64,000 bases of DNA. Source: Ferrimonas pelagia (GTDB lineage: Bacteria; Pseudomonadota; Gammaproteobacteria; Enterobacterales; Shewanellaceae). The position numbers were made by a program, and so were the translations under genes. Below are positions 49,645 through 58,679 of the stretch, piece by piece. The stretch is from NCBI RefSeq assembly GCF_039543565.1, contig NZ_BAABJZ010000097.1, forward strand, positions 1-64,000, read 5' to 3'. The notes beneath the pieces were generated by a model. The model was given only the letters and a program-made list of their open reading frames with translations, was not told where the DNA came from and did no database searches. Numbering within the stretch: position 1 is the first letter of the stretch; each line of letters starts with the position of its first letter.

Positions 49645-52470
49645 TCAGAAGCTAAAGATCACGCCGGCATTGATGCGACGGCCGTTGTCTTTAAAGCTAC
49701 GGGCGACTTGCACACCAGCAATATCAGTGTAGGTGTTTTGGCCTTGGTCGGTGACGTTACTCATCGCCAAAGTCAGACGCAGGTTGTTTATTGGCCGGTA
49801 AGAGGTGCTGAGGGTCAATCGAGTTTGACTCTCTACATAGCTAGCCGGGTAGTAATAGGCGTGCGGGTTGTTGCCTGCCGCGTTGCCATCTTCGAAATAT
49901 GAGCGCTCTTGCTCATCCTGTAAATAGCCAGAACGATAGCTCCAGGAAGCGCGGGCATCGAACTTGCGTTCACTGTAGTAGAGCGTCCAGTTGGTATTGT
50001 GACGGGCTGAAGCACGCACAATTTCGGGGTTGGAATTATCAATATAGGTGTAGTTACTCTTCATACCAGTATTGGACAGGCGGCCGGGCAGAAAATCAAA
50101 TGGCGTCTGATAATTGATCTCAAAGCCTTGCAGGTTGACGGTATCGGCATTGGTCTTCAGCGCCAGGTTGATTTCGACATCTTGTGGCTCGTACCCGCCC
50201 CAGTCGATGTCGAGTGAGTTGCCTGCACCATAAAAATCAACGGTTCTCACCAAGCCATCGATCTCTTTGCGGAAGTAAGCCACAGCCAGCATAGACTCTG
50301 CCGAGTAGTACCACTCCCAGCTCAGATCGATGTTGTCGGAGGTGAATGGCTGTAGGTCTGGATCCTGAGTGGCGATAGTATGCGTTCCGGTCTCCAAATT
50401 CCCGTTAAGGGTAGTACTCAACTCCAAATCATCTTTGTTGGGGCGAGACATGGTTCGGCCTAAACCAAAGCGAAGACGCATGTCGTCACGCAAGGCGTAA
50501 TTCAGGTTTAGGCTGGGTAACCAATAGTCGTAGGTGTTACTGCGTGAGACGATATTTTCAAGATTTTCATCTTTAAGCTCGAGTTTATCCAGCTCGGCAT
50601 TATAGCGCAGACCTTGTTGCCAGTCGGTTATTACGCCCTCTTGGGTTTGCTTTGTACGGGTATATCGCACGCCGATGTTACCGGTTAAATCGTAACCGAT
50701 ACCAAAGTCGGCTCGGAAGTAGCTAGAGAATGTGTCTTCGTACAGGTTGTTAACCTTTTCCTTGAGTCGATCATTATCGCTTAAGTAATTTCTCAGGTCT
50801 GACATGGAGAAGTTATCGAAGAAGTGATCCACATCCGGGGTCATGAATGGCAGCATCATGCCGTTGGAGCCATAGTTGCTAAACCAACTCCCGCTCTTAG
50901 GTATTGCGGTGTTAAAACCAGGGATGTAGTTATCGGAATACTGGTCGGTGAACTCTTGTAATTGAGCATTGGTTAATTGCCCGTCGCTACTGTAGTTGAC
51001 TCGCAACGATTCCTCTTCGGCATAAGCAAAACCAAAGCGCACTTTATTGAGACTAAAGGCTCCGAACTCTTTAAAGGTATCGTGGGTGAAGTCCAGATCA
51101 AAGGCGTTGGCGTTACGTTCTGTTTCAGTGCTTACCTGTGCCGCATTAAGGGCGTTGTTGCCATTGAGAGCCCTGCCCATGGTGTAATTGTTGCCGTCAA
51201 TCAAATAGTCGGCCGCAGTTCCGTCGAAGCCACGTACATCGTCGAAATAGAAACGCCATGGCCCATCGGTACCGTCAAAGGTCATATCAAAGTTGTTGTT
51301 GGTGCGGGCATTGAGTAAGACACTGTCCCAAACCTGATTTGAGCGTGAGAAGGTGACTCCGGCATCAATGGTCCAGTCGCCCGTACGATATTGGGCTTCG
51401 AAGGTGTTTAACCAGACTTCATCGTCGCGCTGAATGGGCGTGCTGTCGACCAGCGCAGCGGTGTTACCGATTGAAAAATTAGTTAGATATGTATCACAGC
51501 GCTCGCCTTGCCCCTCGACATCAAAGCAGTAGTCAACACTATCGTGAATGCCGTTAAGGGGCTTGTTACGCGTCTCAAAGGTCAGTCGTTGTCGGTTCTC
51601 TTCGGTATGATATTGGGTATAGAAGGACTCGGCAAACAGGGACAGGTTGTCGCTGGGGCGCCACTCTAGGTTTACGAATGCGGCAGCGCGCTCACGCTGA
51701 TTGTCTTTGAGTTCTGCTCGGATCTGGTTAGGGGCAAACACCAGGCCGTCGTCAGAGTTAAGATGGGCGGACCCCATGTTAGCCGACGAAGTGAATTGGG
51801 CAGCATTATTTTCTTCTAGGTAGTTAGCGCCGAAGGACAGCCCAATTGTGTCGTCGGCAAACTTATTCGTGTGGATGAAGCTTAAGTCCGGACCCCACTC
51901 GTCGCTATTGCCGGGTTGAGTGCCTTTCAAGATAACTCGGGTTGTCGCATCCGCACGATCCAGTGCTCTGTGTGTACGGAGGTCGACTGTACCGGCGATC
52001 CCACCCTCTTCCAGATCGGCGGACGTGCTTTTTTGTACCGAGACCTGAGAGACAAATGCCGAAGGCATCATGTTATAAGAGAAATTGCGATTCGCATTCA
52101 TCGCTGTAGTGATGGTGCGGCCGTTAAACAGGGTTTTTGTAAAGTGACCGGGCAAGCCCCGAATATTGATCTGGTTGGCGGTGCCGTCTTCGCCACGCTC
52201 AACCTCAACACCGGATACGCGTTCGAGGGAGTCGCCGATGTCCGCGTCGGGCATAACGCCGATGTCTTCGGCGGCGATCACATCGACGACGGCATCATTA
52301 AAGCGTTTCTCATTCAGCGCTTCACTCAGAGAAGCACGGGTTCCCGACACGCGGATCACTTCTACATCATCTTGTATTGCGACTGTCTGTTCCTCTGCCA
52401 TGGCATTGCCGGCAAGAAGGAGTGCGATACCGGCGGCGACGGGGGTTAAGCGGGGCATTGCGTTATTCAT
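49645..52470 (-). CDS. TonB-dependent outer-membrane receptor
   Basis: 941 residues. Signal peptide (about 1-25, ending GNAMA-EE); then a plug domain with EVIRVSGTRASLSEALNEKR, INIRGLPGHFTKTLFNGRT and VSVQKSTSADLEEGGIAGTV; then a 22-strand barrel ending in GVIFSF with a terminal Phe. The plug sequence fits the TonB_rcpt_bac/TIGR01782 group, common in Xanthomonas, Caulobacter and marine Alteromonadales for plant or algal sugars and other organic ligands, not classical siderophores. No linked TonB, SusD or glycosidase gene is present, so the ligand is unknown. Confidence 0.93.
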   Translation of the reverse strand: MNNAMPRLTPVAAGIALLLAGNAMAEEQTVAIQDDVEVIRVSGTRASLSEALNEKRFNDAVVDVIAAEDIGVMPDADIGDSLERVSGVEVERGEDGTANQINIRGLPGHFTKTLFNGRTITTAMNANRNFSYNMMPSAFVSQVSVQKSTSADLEEGGIAGTVDLRTHRALDRADATTRVILKGTQPGNSDEWGPDLSFIHTNKFADDTIGLSFGANYLEENNAAQFTSSANMGSAHLNSDDGLVFAPNQIRAELKDNQRERAAAFVNLEWRPSDNLSLFAESFYTQYHTEENRQRLTFETRNKPLNGIHDSVDYCFDVEGQGERCDTYLTNFSIGNTAALVDSTPIQRDDEVWLNTFEAQYRTGDWTIDAGVTFSRSNQVWDSVLLNARTNNNFDMTFDGTDGPWRFYFDDVRGFDGTAADYLIDGNNYTMGRALNGNNALNAAQVSTETERNANAFDLDFTHDTFKEFGAFSLNKVRFGFAYAEEESLRVNYSSDGQLTNAQLQEFTDQYSDNYIPGFNTAIPKSGSWFSNYGSNGMMLPFMTPDVDHFFDNFSMSDLRNYLSDNDRLKEKVNNLYEDTFSSYFRADFGIGYDLTGNIGVRYTRTKQTQEGVITDWQQGLRYNAELDKLELKDENLENIVSRSNTYDYWLPSLNLNYALRDDMRLRFGLGRTMSRPNKDDLELSTTLNGNLETGTHTIATQDPDLQPFTSDNIDLSWEWYYSAESMLAVAYFRKEIDGLVRTVDFYGAGNSLDIDWGGYEPQDVEINLALKTNADTVNLQGFEINYQTPFDFLPGRLSNTGMKSNYTYIDNSNPEIVRASARHNTNWTLYYSERKFDARASWSYRSGYLQDEQERSYFEDGNAAGNNPHAYYYPASYVESQTRLTLSTSYRPINNLRLTLAMSNVTDQGQNTYTDIAGVQVARSFKDNGRRINAGVIFSF

Positions 52471-53229
52471 CTATCAACCTCTTCCATGTTTGCCCGGGTT
52501 CGGTCTAGTGCCGACTCCTTGGCTCAACTTACTGCGTTTTGAACACGACGATATTTATTCTCGCGGCTTCGCCAGAGCGGACGTTGACGTTGTCTGAACG
52601 TTTGCCTACCGGCTTCGGCAGCGAGGCTCTCAAGTACGGCTTCTATGGCCGATTGTTGAAAGAGGTGCTCACGGTAAGGGCTTTTTTGGGGGGGATCTAG
52701 CCGCTCGAGATGGGAATAAGTGTTATGAGCTGGGCTCAGGTTAAGTTTTTGTTTTTAATTGCTTTGTATGGGTAACACAAATTTACCAATAGGAGCGGTG
52801 AATGTTACTTGTGAACGAGAGGGGTGTGTGCAATTTGAGCACGTTGGGAGAATGGACCATTGAGTGGCAAATTGCAGAGGATTTGACTGTTTTTGCTAGG
52901 TTGTGTGGTGTAAGTGTGGTTTCTTTGCATTTGCTTACAATGCCTTACACATTGGCGATAGAGGCGTCATTGTGCCCAAGGCTCGAGCGGTGTTGCTGGA
53001 GCGAAGACTTGGACATGGCAAGGTCACGCCGTCTGAGCGCGTCGTCGTTGGGCTTGCGGAGCCCGATGTCGCAGACTGAGGCGGTTGCAGCGGTTCGGGT
53101 TTGATTGTGGGAGCGCACCAGGTGCGTTGGTGGTGCCGATAATGGGCACAGCGGCGAGCAGAGAGTCGGGTTAGGGTCGCCTGTGAATGGCGTTTGGATG
53201 GGCGGATGCTTTTCTGAACGGCAACAAAA
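52471..53229. other. 760-base intergenic region upstream of the TonB receptor
   Basis: A T6-G7 homopolymer (near 52682-52694) lies about 215 bases from the receptor start. A 100-codon open frame at 52802-53104 has a fine AGGAG site, but its Leu/Cys/Arg/Ser-rich translation has no family look, so I leave it uncalled. No tRNA or other RNA is visible. Confidence 0.4.
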
Positions 53230-53249
53230 ACGGGACCCGAAGGTCCCGT
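53230..53249 (-). terminator. Intrinsic terminator after cstA
   Basis: ACGGGACC (53230-53237) with GGTCCCGT (53242-53249), CGAA loop; on the minus strand a TTTTTG run follows. Confidence 0.9.
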
Positions 53250-53278
53250 TGGTATCAGACGTGAAATAGTTCTATTTC

Positions 53279-54733
53279 TTAGGCTTTCGCGTCTTCTGGC
53301 AGGGCTTGCTTGCCCAACACACCGACAACCACAAAGGCAACAACGGCGGCGGTAACGATACCACAGGCGGTGGAGATCTGCATCGGCAGACCGAAGCCTA
53401 GGCCGCTGTCATTGAGGATGTAGGTTACAACAACAGAGGTCATGAACATCGCCGGAACACAGGTGATCCAGTGCAGCTTGCCCGCACGGGCCAAGTAGGC
53501 GGTTGCGGTCCACAACATCATCGCAGCGGTCAGCTGGTTAGCGAAGCCGAAGTAGCGCCAGATAACAGCGAAATCAACTTGGGTCAGGATGGCACCGACG
53601 GTGAACAGGGGCGCAGCGATCAGCAGGCGGTTCTTGATCTGTACCTGTTCCAGGTTGAAGTATTCAGCCAGGATCAAACGGCTGGAGCGGAACGCAGTAT
53701 CACCAGAGGTGATCGGCAGGATAACCACACCCAGGAAGGCGATGATGCCACCGAACACGCCTAGCAAACCGAAGGAGGTTTCGTAGACTACGGCACCTGG
53801 ACCACCGTTGGCGGCGGCTGCGGCCAACGAATCCATGCTACCGAAGAAGGACAGGGCCAGTGCACACCAGATCAGAGCGATGATACCTTCACCGATCATG
53901 GCGCCGTAGAAGACGAAGCGGCCATTCTTTTCGTTTTCCATGCAGCGGGCCATCAGCGGAGACTGAGTGGCGTGGAAGCCAGAGATAGCACCACAAGCGA
54001 TGGTGATGAACAGCGCAGGCCACAGCGGCATGTCGTTCGGGTTCAGGTTAGTGAACATGTCAGCGACTTCGTAGCCACCCATCAGAGTGTGCTCGCTGGA
54101 GATGATCAGTGCGGATACCAGGCCAACGGACATGAAGATCAGCAGGGCACCGAAGAATGGGTAGAAGCGACCGATGATCTTATCAACCGGAACAATGGTG
54201 GCGATCACGTAGTAGGTGAAGATGATCCCTACCATGGTGCTCAGGGTCACGGTCAGATCGGTTTGCTCGTTGATCAGGCTGGTCAGCATACCCGCTGGAG
54301 CAGAGACGAATACCACACCCACCAGCAGCAACAGCACGATAGCAAACAAGTTCATGAAGTGTTTGGCAGGTTTACCCAGGTACTTACCAACGATGGTCGG
54401 TACGGAGGCGCCACCGTTACGCACGGACAACATGCCGGAGAAGTAGTCGTGTACGGCACCGGCAAAGATACAACCAACGATGATCCACAGCATGGCCGCT
54501 GGGCCATACAAGGCACCCATGATCGGGCCGAAAATAGGTCCGACACCGGCGATGTTCAATAGCTGTACCAGGTAGACTTTGTGTTTTGGCATGGCCACAT
54601 AGTCAACACCGTCTGCCTTGGTAAAGGCCGGGGTCTGGCGGTTTTCATTAATGCCAAAAACCTTCTCAACGAAGGCACCATAGAAAAAGTAACCGCCGAC
54701 CAATAACGCGACGCAGAATATAAACCAAAGCAT
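53279..54733 (-). CDS. cstA: CstA/BtsT-family carbon-starvation transporter (short form)
   Basis: 484 residues, against some 700 in E. coli CstA and BtsT; the shorter form is usual in many marine gammaproteobacteria. About 12-14 membrane helices. QLLNIAGVGPIFGPIMGALYGP and VRNGGASVPTIVGKYLG are family signatures; FHATQSPLMARCMENEKNG and PITSGDTAFRSSRLILAE follow. Members import pyruvate or peptides when carbon is scarce. The LytS/LytTR pair encoded 600 bases upstream resembles BtsSR, which in E. coli controls the pyruvate importer btsT, so pyruvate is the likeliest substrate here (inference). Confidence 0.92.
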   Translation of the reverse strand: MLWFIFCVALLVGGYFFYGAFVEKVFGINENRQTPAFTKADGVDYVAMPKHKVYLVQLLNIAGVGPIFGPIMGALYGPAAMLWIIVGCIFAGAVHDYFSGMLSVRNGGASVPTIVGKYLGKPAKHFMNLFAIVLLLLVGVVFVSAPAGMLTSLINEQTDLTVTLSTMVGIIFTYYVIATIVPVDKIIGRFYPFFGALLIFMSVGLVSALIISSEHTLMGGYEVADMFTNLNPNDMPLWPALFITIACGAISGFHATQSPLMARCMENEKNGRFVFYGAMIGEGIIALIWCALALSFFGSMDSLAAAAANGGPGAVVYETSFGLLGVFGGIIAFLGVVILPITSGDTAFRSSRLILAEYFNLEQVQIKNRLLIAAPLFTVGAILTQVDFAVIWRYFGFANQLTAAMMLWTATAYLARAGKLHWITCVPAMFMTSVVVTYILNDSGLGFGLPMQISTACGIVTAAVVAFVVVGVLGKQALPEDAKA

Positions 54734-54934
54734 GATAGTGTTCCTCAGACAATCAACGGGGCGAATTTTACGGGTCTGGGAATAGGATGCTGAAGAAGTT
54801 TACTGAACGGTAGCTTGACGGGACTAAGCGGTCGATAGCACCCGTTAGCGGTTTTCAATGAGACGTGAGCGGCAGTCTAAATCGATAAGAGGTGATATTA
54901 AGTTTGTAAGCGGGTGTGGACGGTCATGGGCGAT

Positions 54935-54959
54935 GGGGGCGAGCGATTGGCTCGCCCCC
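54935..54959. terminator. 10-bp stem-loop after the IHF-like gene
   Basis: GGGGGCGAGC (54935-54944) pairs perfectly with GCTCGCCCCC (54950-54959). It follows the minus-strand gene that ends at 54978. No T-run on the minus strand; GTTAAAG follows on the plus strand. Confidence 0.6.
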
Positions 54960-54977
54960 GTTAAAGTAGTTGTTTGT

Positions 54978-55268
54978 TCACGCCTTTAATGTGGCGACTC
55001 GGCCTTTGAGCTTGCCCCCGGCGGAAAAGGTGACGACACGGCGTGCACTGATCTCATGTTCTTCACCGGTTTTGGGGTTTCGACCAGGCCTGGCGTTTTT
55101 GTCGCGTAAATGAAAGACGCCAAACCCGCTTAGCTTAACGTCTTCTCCTTGTTCCAGCGATCCGCGGATCTCCTCGAAAAAGGTGTCTACCAACTCCCTC
55201 GCTTCCGCCACCTTTAGTTGACGGTGGTTGACCAAATGGTTGGTCAAATCGGCCTTGGTTAAAGACAT
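54978..55268 (-). CDS. IHF-alpha-like/HU-family DNA-bending protein
   Basis: 96 residues of the bacterial DNABII fold. LTKADLTNHLVNHRQLKVAE, LVDTFFEEIRGSLEQGEDVK, LSGFGVFHLRDKNARPGRNP and KTGEEHEISARRVVTF follow IHF-alpha very closely in the arm region (RPGRNPKTGE), but the first 20 residues and the C-terminus (SAGGKLKGRVATLKA) differ. The usual ihfA gene is near pheT, and himA neighbours are absent, so this may be a second, diverged paralogue. Single gene, between cstA and its candidate sensor pair. Confidence 0.88.
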   Translation of the reverse strand: MSLTKADLTNHLVNHRQLKVAEARELVDTFFEEIRGSLEQGEDVKLSGFGVFHLRDKNARPGRNPKTGEEHEISARRVVTFSAGGKLKGRVATLKA

Positions 55269-55361
55269 GCCACTACCTCTCGTTACCTATGAACTGATGC
55301 GTTCCCAAAAGGGTTCGAATAAAGTGTAGTCGGCGATAGCGGATGTGACTAAAAAACCTAC

Positions 55362-56078
55362 TTATTGGAATCCGAATCGCTGTTTTATGGCTTTCATATA
55401 CCGTCGACTGACCGGAACGGCCTGGCCAGCATGGGTTAGGATCTCGCCTCCGCCGCCTTCTTGAAGTTGGATCTCGGCGATCGCGTGGGCCTGGATCAGG
55501 TATTGGCGGTGGCAGCGCATCAGGTCGCTGCGCTGCTCCAGGGTCTTAAGGGTCAATTGAGTAAAAAAACTGCCGGTTGCGGTGGCAACATGAACCCCAG
55601 AGAGATCGGAAAAGACATATTCGACCTCGCTGATGGGGATCACCTTGAGGGTCTTACCGCGCATGCAGGGCAGGTGGCGCAGTGGCTCTGCGATCAGCGG
55701 TTCAATGCTGGGTGGCGTTCGAGCCACGCGCACTCGCTCCAAGGTCTTGCTGAGACGCTCTGGCGCGACCGGCTTGAGCAAATAGTCAAAGGCATTCTTC
55801 TCAAATGCGGTGACCGCGTGCTCGTCGTATGCGGTGACAAATACCATGTAGGGCATACGCTCGGGATCCAACATGGACAACATCTCTATGCCGGTGATCT
55901 TGGGCATCTGGATATCGACAAAGACCAGATCCGGCTGGAATTGATTGATCATCGCCATGCCTTCGATGGCGTTGGCGGCTTCACCCAGGATCTCGATGTC
56001 ATCAAAGGGCTCAAGTAGGCTCGCCAGTTCATCCCGAGCCAACAGCTCGTCGTCAATGATCAGGGTGCGTATGGTCAT
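55362..56078 (-). CDS. btsR: LytTR-type response regulator, BtsR-like
   Basis: 238 residues, as in BtsR (YehT). The receiver has D9-D10, phosphoacceptor D55 (LVFVDIQMPKITG), and the Lys in FDYLLKPVAPERL. The C-terminal LytTR DNA-binding domain (about 130-238) includes MRCHRQYLIQAHAIAE and PVSRRYMKAIKQRFG. The ATG at 56078 overlaps the kinase stop as ATGA. BtsR-type regulators bind near genes for CstA-family carriers, and such a carrier gene lies just downstream. Confidence 0.92.
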   Translation of the reverse strand: MTIRTLIIDDELLARDELASLLEPFDDIEILGEAANAIEGMAMINQFQPDLVFVDIQMPKITGIEMLSMLDPERMPYMVFVTAYDEHAVTAFEKNAFDYLLKPVAPERLSKTLERVRVARTPPSIEPLIAEPLRHLPCMRGKTLKVIPISEVEYVFSDLSGVHVATATGSFFTQLTLKTLEQRSDLMRCHRQYLIQAHAIAEIQLQEGGGGEILTHAGQAVPVSRRYMKAIKQRFGFQ

Positions 56079-57772
56079 TCGGGGTTCCTTGGTAATCGAA
56101 CTTGGACTCGGGTCTGTTGGTCTGGAATGCAATGGGTTGTCAGGCCGAACTCTTCGCCGTAGATGCTTTTGATCCGTCGGTTGACGATGTTGAGGCCGAG
56201 GCCATCGGACTCTTTGGGTTCGGCAGGGAAAGCGCCGGCGTTGTCCTCGACGGTGAGCAGCAGATCATCGTTATCGGACTCGGCCCAGATCCGGATCTTG
56301 CCTTGTTCAAGCAGGGTTGAGGTACCGTGCTTAATGGCGTTTTCCACCAGAGGTTGCAACGTGAAGGTCGGCAAACTGATGTGTTGGTATTGCTCTGGCA
56401 CCTGGATCTCCACCTGCAGTTGATCGCCGAAGCGGGCCAACTCAATGGTGAGGTAGTGCTGGATGTGCTCCAACTCTTCGCGGAGGGTGATCTCACCGGT
56501 GCCGCGTTTGAGGTTGGCGCGCAGGAAGGCGGCCAGATCCTGGATCAAGGGTCTTGCCTTATCCGGCGTGCGCCGGGTGATCGCGGCTAAGGTGTTGAGT
56601 GCGTTAAACAGGAAGTGGGGGCTGACTTGGGCGTGCAGTAGCTTCAGTTCGGCTTGAGTGAGCAGACTTTTTTGCTCAACGTAGCGGCCGTGCAGGATCT
56701 GGTTGGAAAGCACGCGGGCGATCCCTTCACCCAATGTCTGATTGAGGTTGAGGAAGATCCGTTGCTTCTTTTCGTACAGCTTGACCGTGCCGATGACCTC
56801 GTTATCGCCTCGGAGCGGGACGATGAGGCTGGAGCCCAGTTGGCAGTTATTCGACAGCGAACATTGATAATGCTGGGCGACGCCATCGGCAAACACCACA
56901 CGGTTCTGGTGGATCGCATCCAACGTTAAGCTTGAGGAGATCGGTGTACCGGGGATGTGGTGATCATCCCCGGTACCGATAAAGGCCAGCAGCTTGTCTT
57001 TGTCGGTGATCGCCACCGCACTGACATTGGTCTCTTGATAGATGATCCGGGCGATCCGCGCGGTGTTTTCCTGATTGAAACCGCCGGCCAGGATCCCGAC
57101 CGTACGCTCAGCGATCTTAAGGGCCTTGGCCGAGTGCGCGGTGGAGAGCTTTTCTGCCATGGTGCGTTGATCGCGGATCATACTCATAAACAAGGCGGCA
57201 CCGAGCGAGTTGACCAGCATCATCGGCAGCGCGATGGTTTGAACCAGGGCCCAGGCTTCGCCAAACGGGCGGGCAACCAGCAAGATGATCATCATCTGCA
57301 TCATTTCAGCAATCAGGGCAATGACAAACACACGCAGTGGATTAAACAGCTCCTCCAGCTGACTGGAGCGGCGCAGGCGCAGGTGCATCAAGCCGGCAAA
57401 CAGGCCTTCTGAGGTGGTGGAGATCGCACAAGCCAGATCGGTAAACCCCCCCAGGCTGTAGCGGTGTAAACCGCCGGTCAGACCGACCAGAAAGCCGGTA
57501 ACCGGACCGCCGAGCAGGCCGGATAGGATCGCGCCCATCGCCCGAGTATTGGCGATCGCACCGTGGGTTTGCTCACCAAAGTAGGTCCCCATGATGCAAA
57601 ACAGGGAGAAGGTCACGTAGAGGATCAGTTTATGGGGCAAGTGCACCGCGAGATCCACCATCGGGCGTAAAACCGGTGTTTTGGTCAGCAGATAGGCGAG
57701 CACCAAGTACAGGCTCATTTGCTGGGTGAGCTTGACGATCAGCTCAAAGGTGTCGAGCAGGTCCGGAGACAT
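56075..57772 (-). CDS. btsS: LytS-type sensor histidine kinase, BtsS-like
   Basis: 565 residues, close to BtsS (YehU). Six or so N-terminal helices form a 5TMR-LYT sensor (about 1-205, with NTRAMGAILSGLLGGPVTGF and TGGLHRYSLGGFTDL), then a GAF domain (about 225-360), then the HisKA_7-type block QVSPHFLFNALNTLAAITRR and an HATPase domain (PLVENAIKHG, GLGLNIVNRR). In E. coli this kinase senses extracellular pyruvate. It is expressed with the regulator; divergent from yecH. Confidence 0.92.
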   Translation of the reverse strand: MSPDLLDTFELIVKLTQQMSLYLVLAYLLTKTPVLRPMVDLAVHLPHKLILYVTFSLFCIMGTYFGEQTHGAIANTRAMGAILSGLLGGPVTGFLVGLTGGLHRYSLGGFTDLACAISTTSEGLFAGLMHLRLRRSSQLEELFNPLRVFVIALIAEMMQMMIILLVARPFGEAWALVQTIALPMMLVNSLGAALFMSMIRDQRTMAEKLSTAHSAKALKIAERTVGILAGGFNQENTARIARIIYQETNVSAVAITDKDKLLAFIGTGDDHHIPGTPISSSLTLDAIHQNRVVFADGVAQHYQCSLSNNCQLGSSLIVPLRGDNEVIGTVKLYEKKQRIFLNLNQTLGEGIARVLSNQILHGRYVEQKSLLTQAELKLLHAQVSPHFLFNALNTLAAITRRTPDKARPLIQDLAAFLRANLKRGTGEITLREELEHIQHYLTIELARFGDQLQVEIQVPEQYQHISLPTFTLQPLVENAIKHGTSTLLEQGKIRIWAESDNDDLLLTVEDNAGAFPAEPKESDGLGLNIVNRRIKSIYGEEFGLTTHCIPDQQTRVQVRLPRNPE

Positions 57773-57821
57773 GAAACCTCATTGGTGAAAAAACTTTGAT
57801 CGTGATCCCTCCTCTGGATAG

Positions 57822-57852
57822 ATTAAAGTTGCTATCATAATGCAACTTTAAT
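57822..57852. promoter_or_regulatory. 11-bp perfect palindrome upstream of yecH
   Basis: ATTAAAGTTGC (57822-57832) and GCAACTTTAAT (57842-57852) with nine bases between, right before the yecH ribosome site. A -10-like TATCAT lies in the spacer. The pattern AAGTTGC-N9-GCAACTT has the size of an NsrR-type site but does not match well enough to name it. Confidence 0.55.
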
Positions 57853-57867
57853 TGTGAGGAGCCGGAC

Positions 57868-58107
57868 ATGGCTAGTGTACACGCGCACGAATTTTTAGGG
57901 CTACTGGCAAACTCTGATCAGGCCAAAACCCTGGCAGAGATGGCGGCATTGTCTCACCAACAGTTTGGTGAGCAAGCGCGCTTTCATACCTGCAAGTTGC
58001 AGGATCTGGAGATCGAAGCCCTGTTGGCTTTCCTAGTTAAGGCGCAGAAGATCGTACCGCAAGCGGACGGCTATATCCTCAATCAAGCACGCGTCTGTAA
58101 TCACTAA
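57868..58107 (+). CDS. yecH: YecH-family (DUF2492) small metal-binding protein
   Basis: 79 residues. VHAHEFLGLLANS at the start, FGEQARFHTCKLQDLEIEAL in the middle and a C-terminal VCNH match the DUF2492/YecH family, which carries conserved His and Cys residues suggesting metal binding. Its role is not known. Strong ribosome site TGAGGAG. Its stop overlaps the convergent psiE stop by four bases. Confidence 0.92.
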   Translation: MASVHAHEFLGLLANSDQAKTLAEMAALSHQQFGEQARFHTCKLQDLEIEALLAFLVKAQKIVPQADGYILNQARVCNH

Positions 58108-58526
58108 CGCTTGCTGTTGTCGCTGCCTGGCTTCTCCTCCTTGGGGTAGGGCCAGGCCAGTTGACCATAGCGGATCGCCAGCACGGTGATCGCCAAGATC
58201 AAGGCCGCGACCGATACGGCCAGCACCCGCCATTCATCCATCCCTTTCATATCCAGAATGATGTAGCGCGCGATGGCGACGATGGCGATGTAGATCGGCA
58301 TTCTGATCGGCAGCTTGCCCACCTCTGCATAGTTGGCGACCATGGCCAACACTTCCAGATAGATAAACATCAGCAGGAGATCGGCCAGGGTGACGCTGCC
58401 TCGCTCGATCATTACTTTGACCTCATCCCCGATCGCAAACAGGGTGGCAATGGCGATGATAATTAAGATCCCGTGTTCACAGATCTTCAATGATTTTGTG
58501 CCAAACTTCTTGTACAAATTATCCAT
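58104..58526 (-). CDS. psiE: PsiE family phosphate-starvation-inducible membrane protein
   Basis: 140 residues with four membrane helices. TLADLLLMFIYLEVLAMVAN, PIRMPIYIAIVAIARYIILD and RVLAVSVAALILAITVLAIR are family blocks. E. coli PsiE is induced by phosphate limitation but its action is unknown. Convergent with yecH. The C-terminal KEEKPGSDNSKR is polar. Confidence 0.92.
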   Translation of the reverse strand: MDNLYKKFGTKSLKICEHGILIIIAIATLFAIGDEVKVMIERGSVTLADLLLMFIYLEVLAMVANYAEVGKLPIRMPIYIAIVAIARYIILDMKGMDEWRVLAVSVAALILAITVLAIRYGQLAWPYPKEEKPGSDNSKR

Positions 58527-58679
58527 AGTGAGTCCCTATCATTGGCCGAGGAGCGCAGTGTATGGGCACGGGTCGTGATCTGGCAGTGCCATTGGCGTAT
58601 TGTGTGCTTTCGGTCACGGATTTTTGGTGACAAAGATCGCAGGGAGCGACCACATTGCGTCGTTGACAGGGGAAAGCAT

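Noticed and set aside
52802..53104. 100-codon frame with an AGGAG site in the gap between TonB receptor and cstA
   Set aside because: Despite the ribosome site, the translation is Leu/Ser/Cys/Arg-rich with no domain, and codon use is unlike neighbours. A small real peptide cannot be fully excluded.
54734..54934. LytTR-type direct repeats upstream of cstA
   Set aside because: I looked for paired 9-mers with 12-13 base spacing but found no pair good enough to report.
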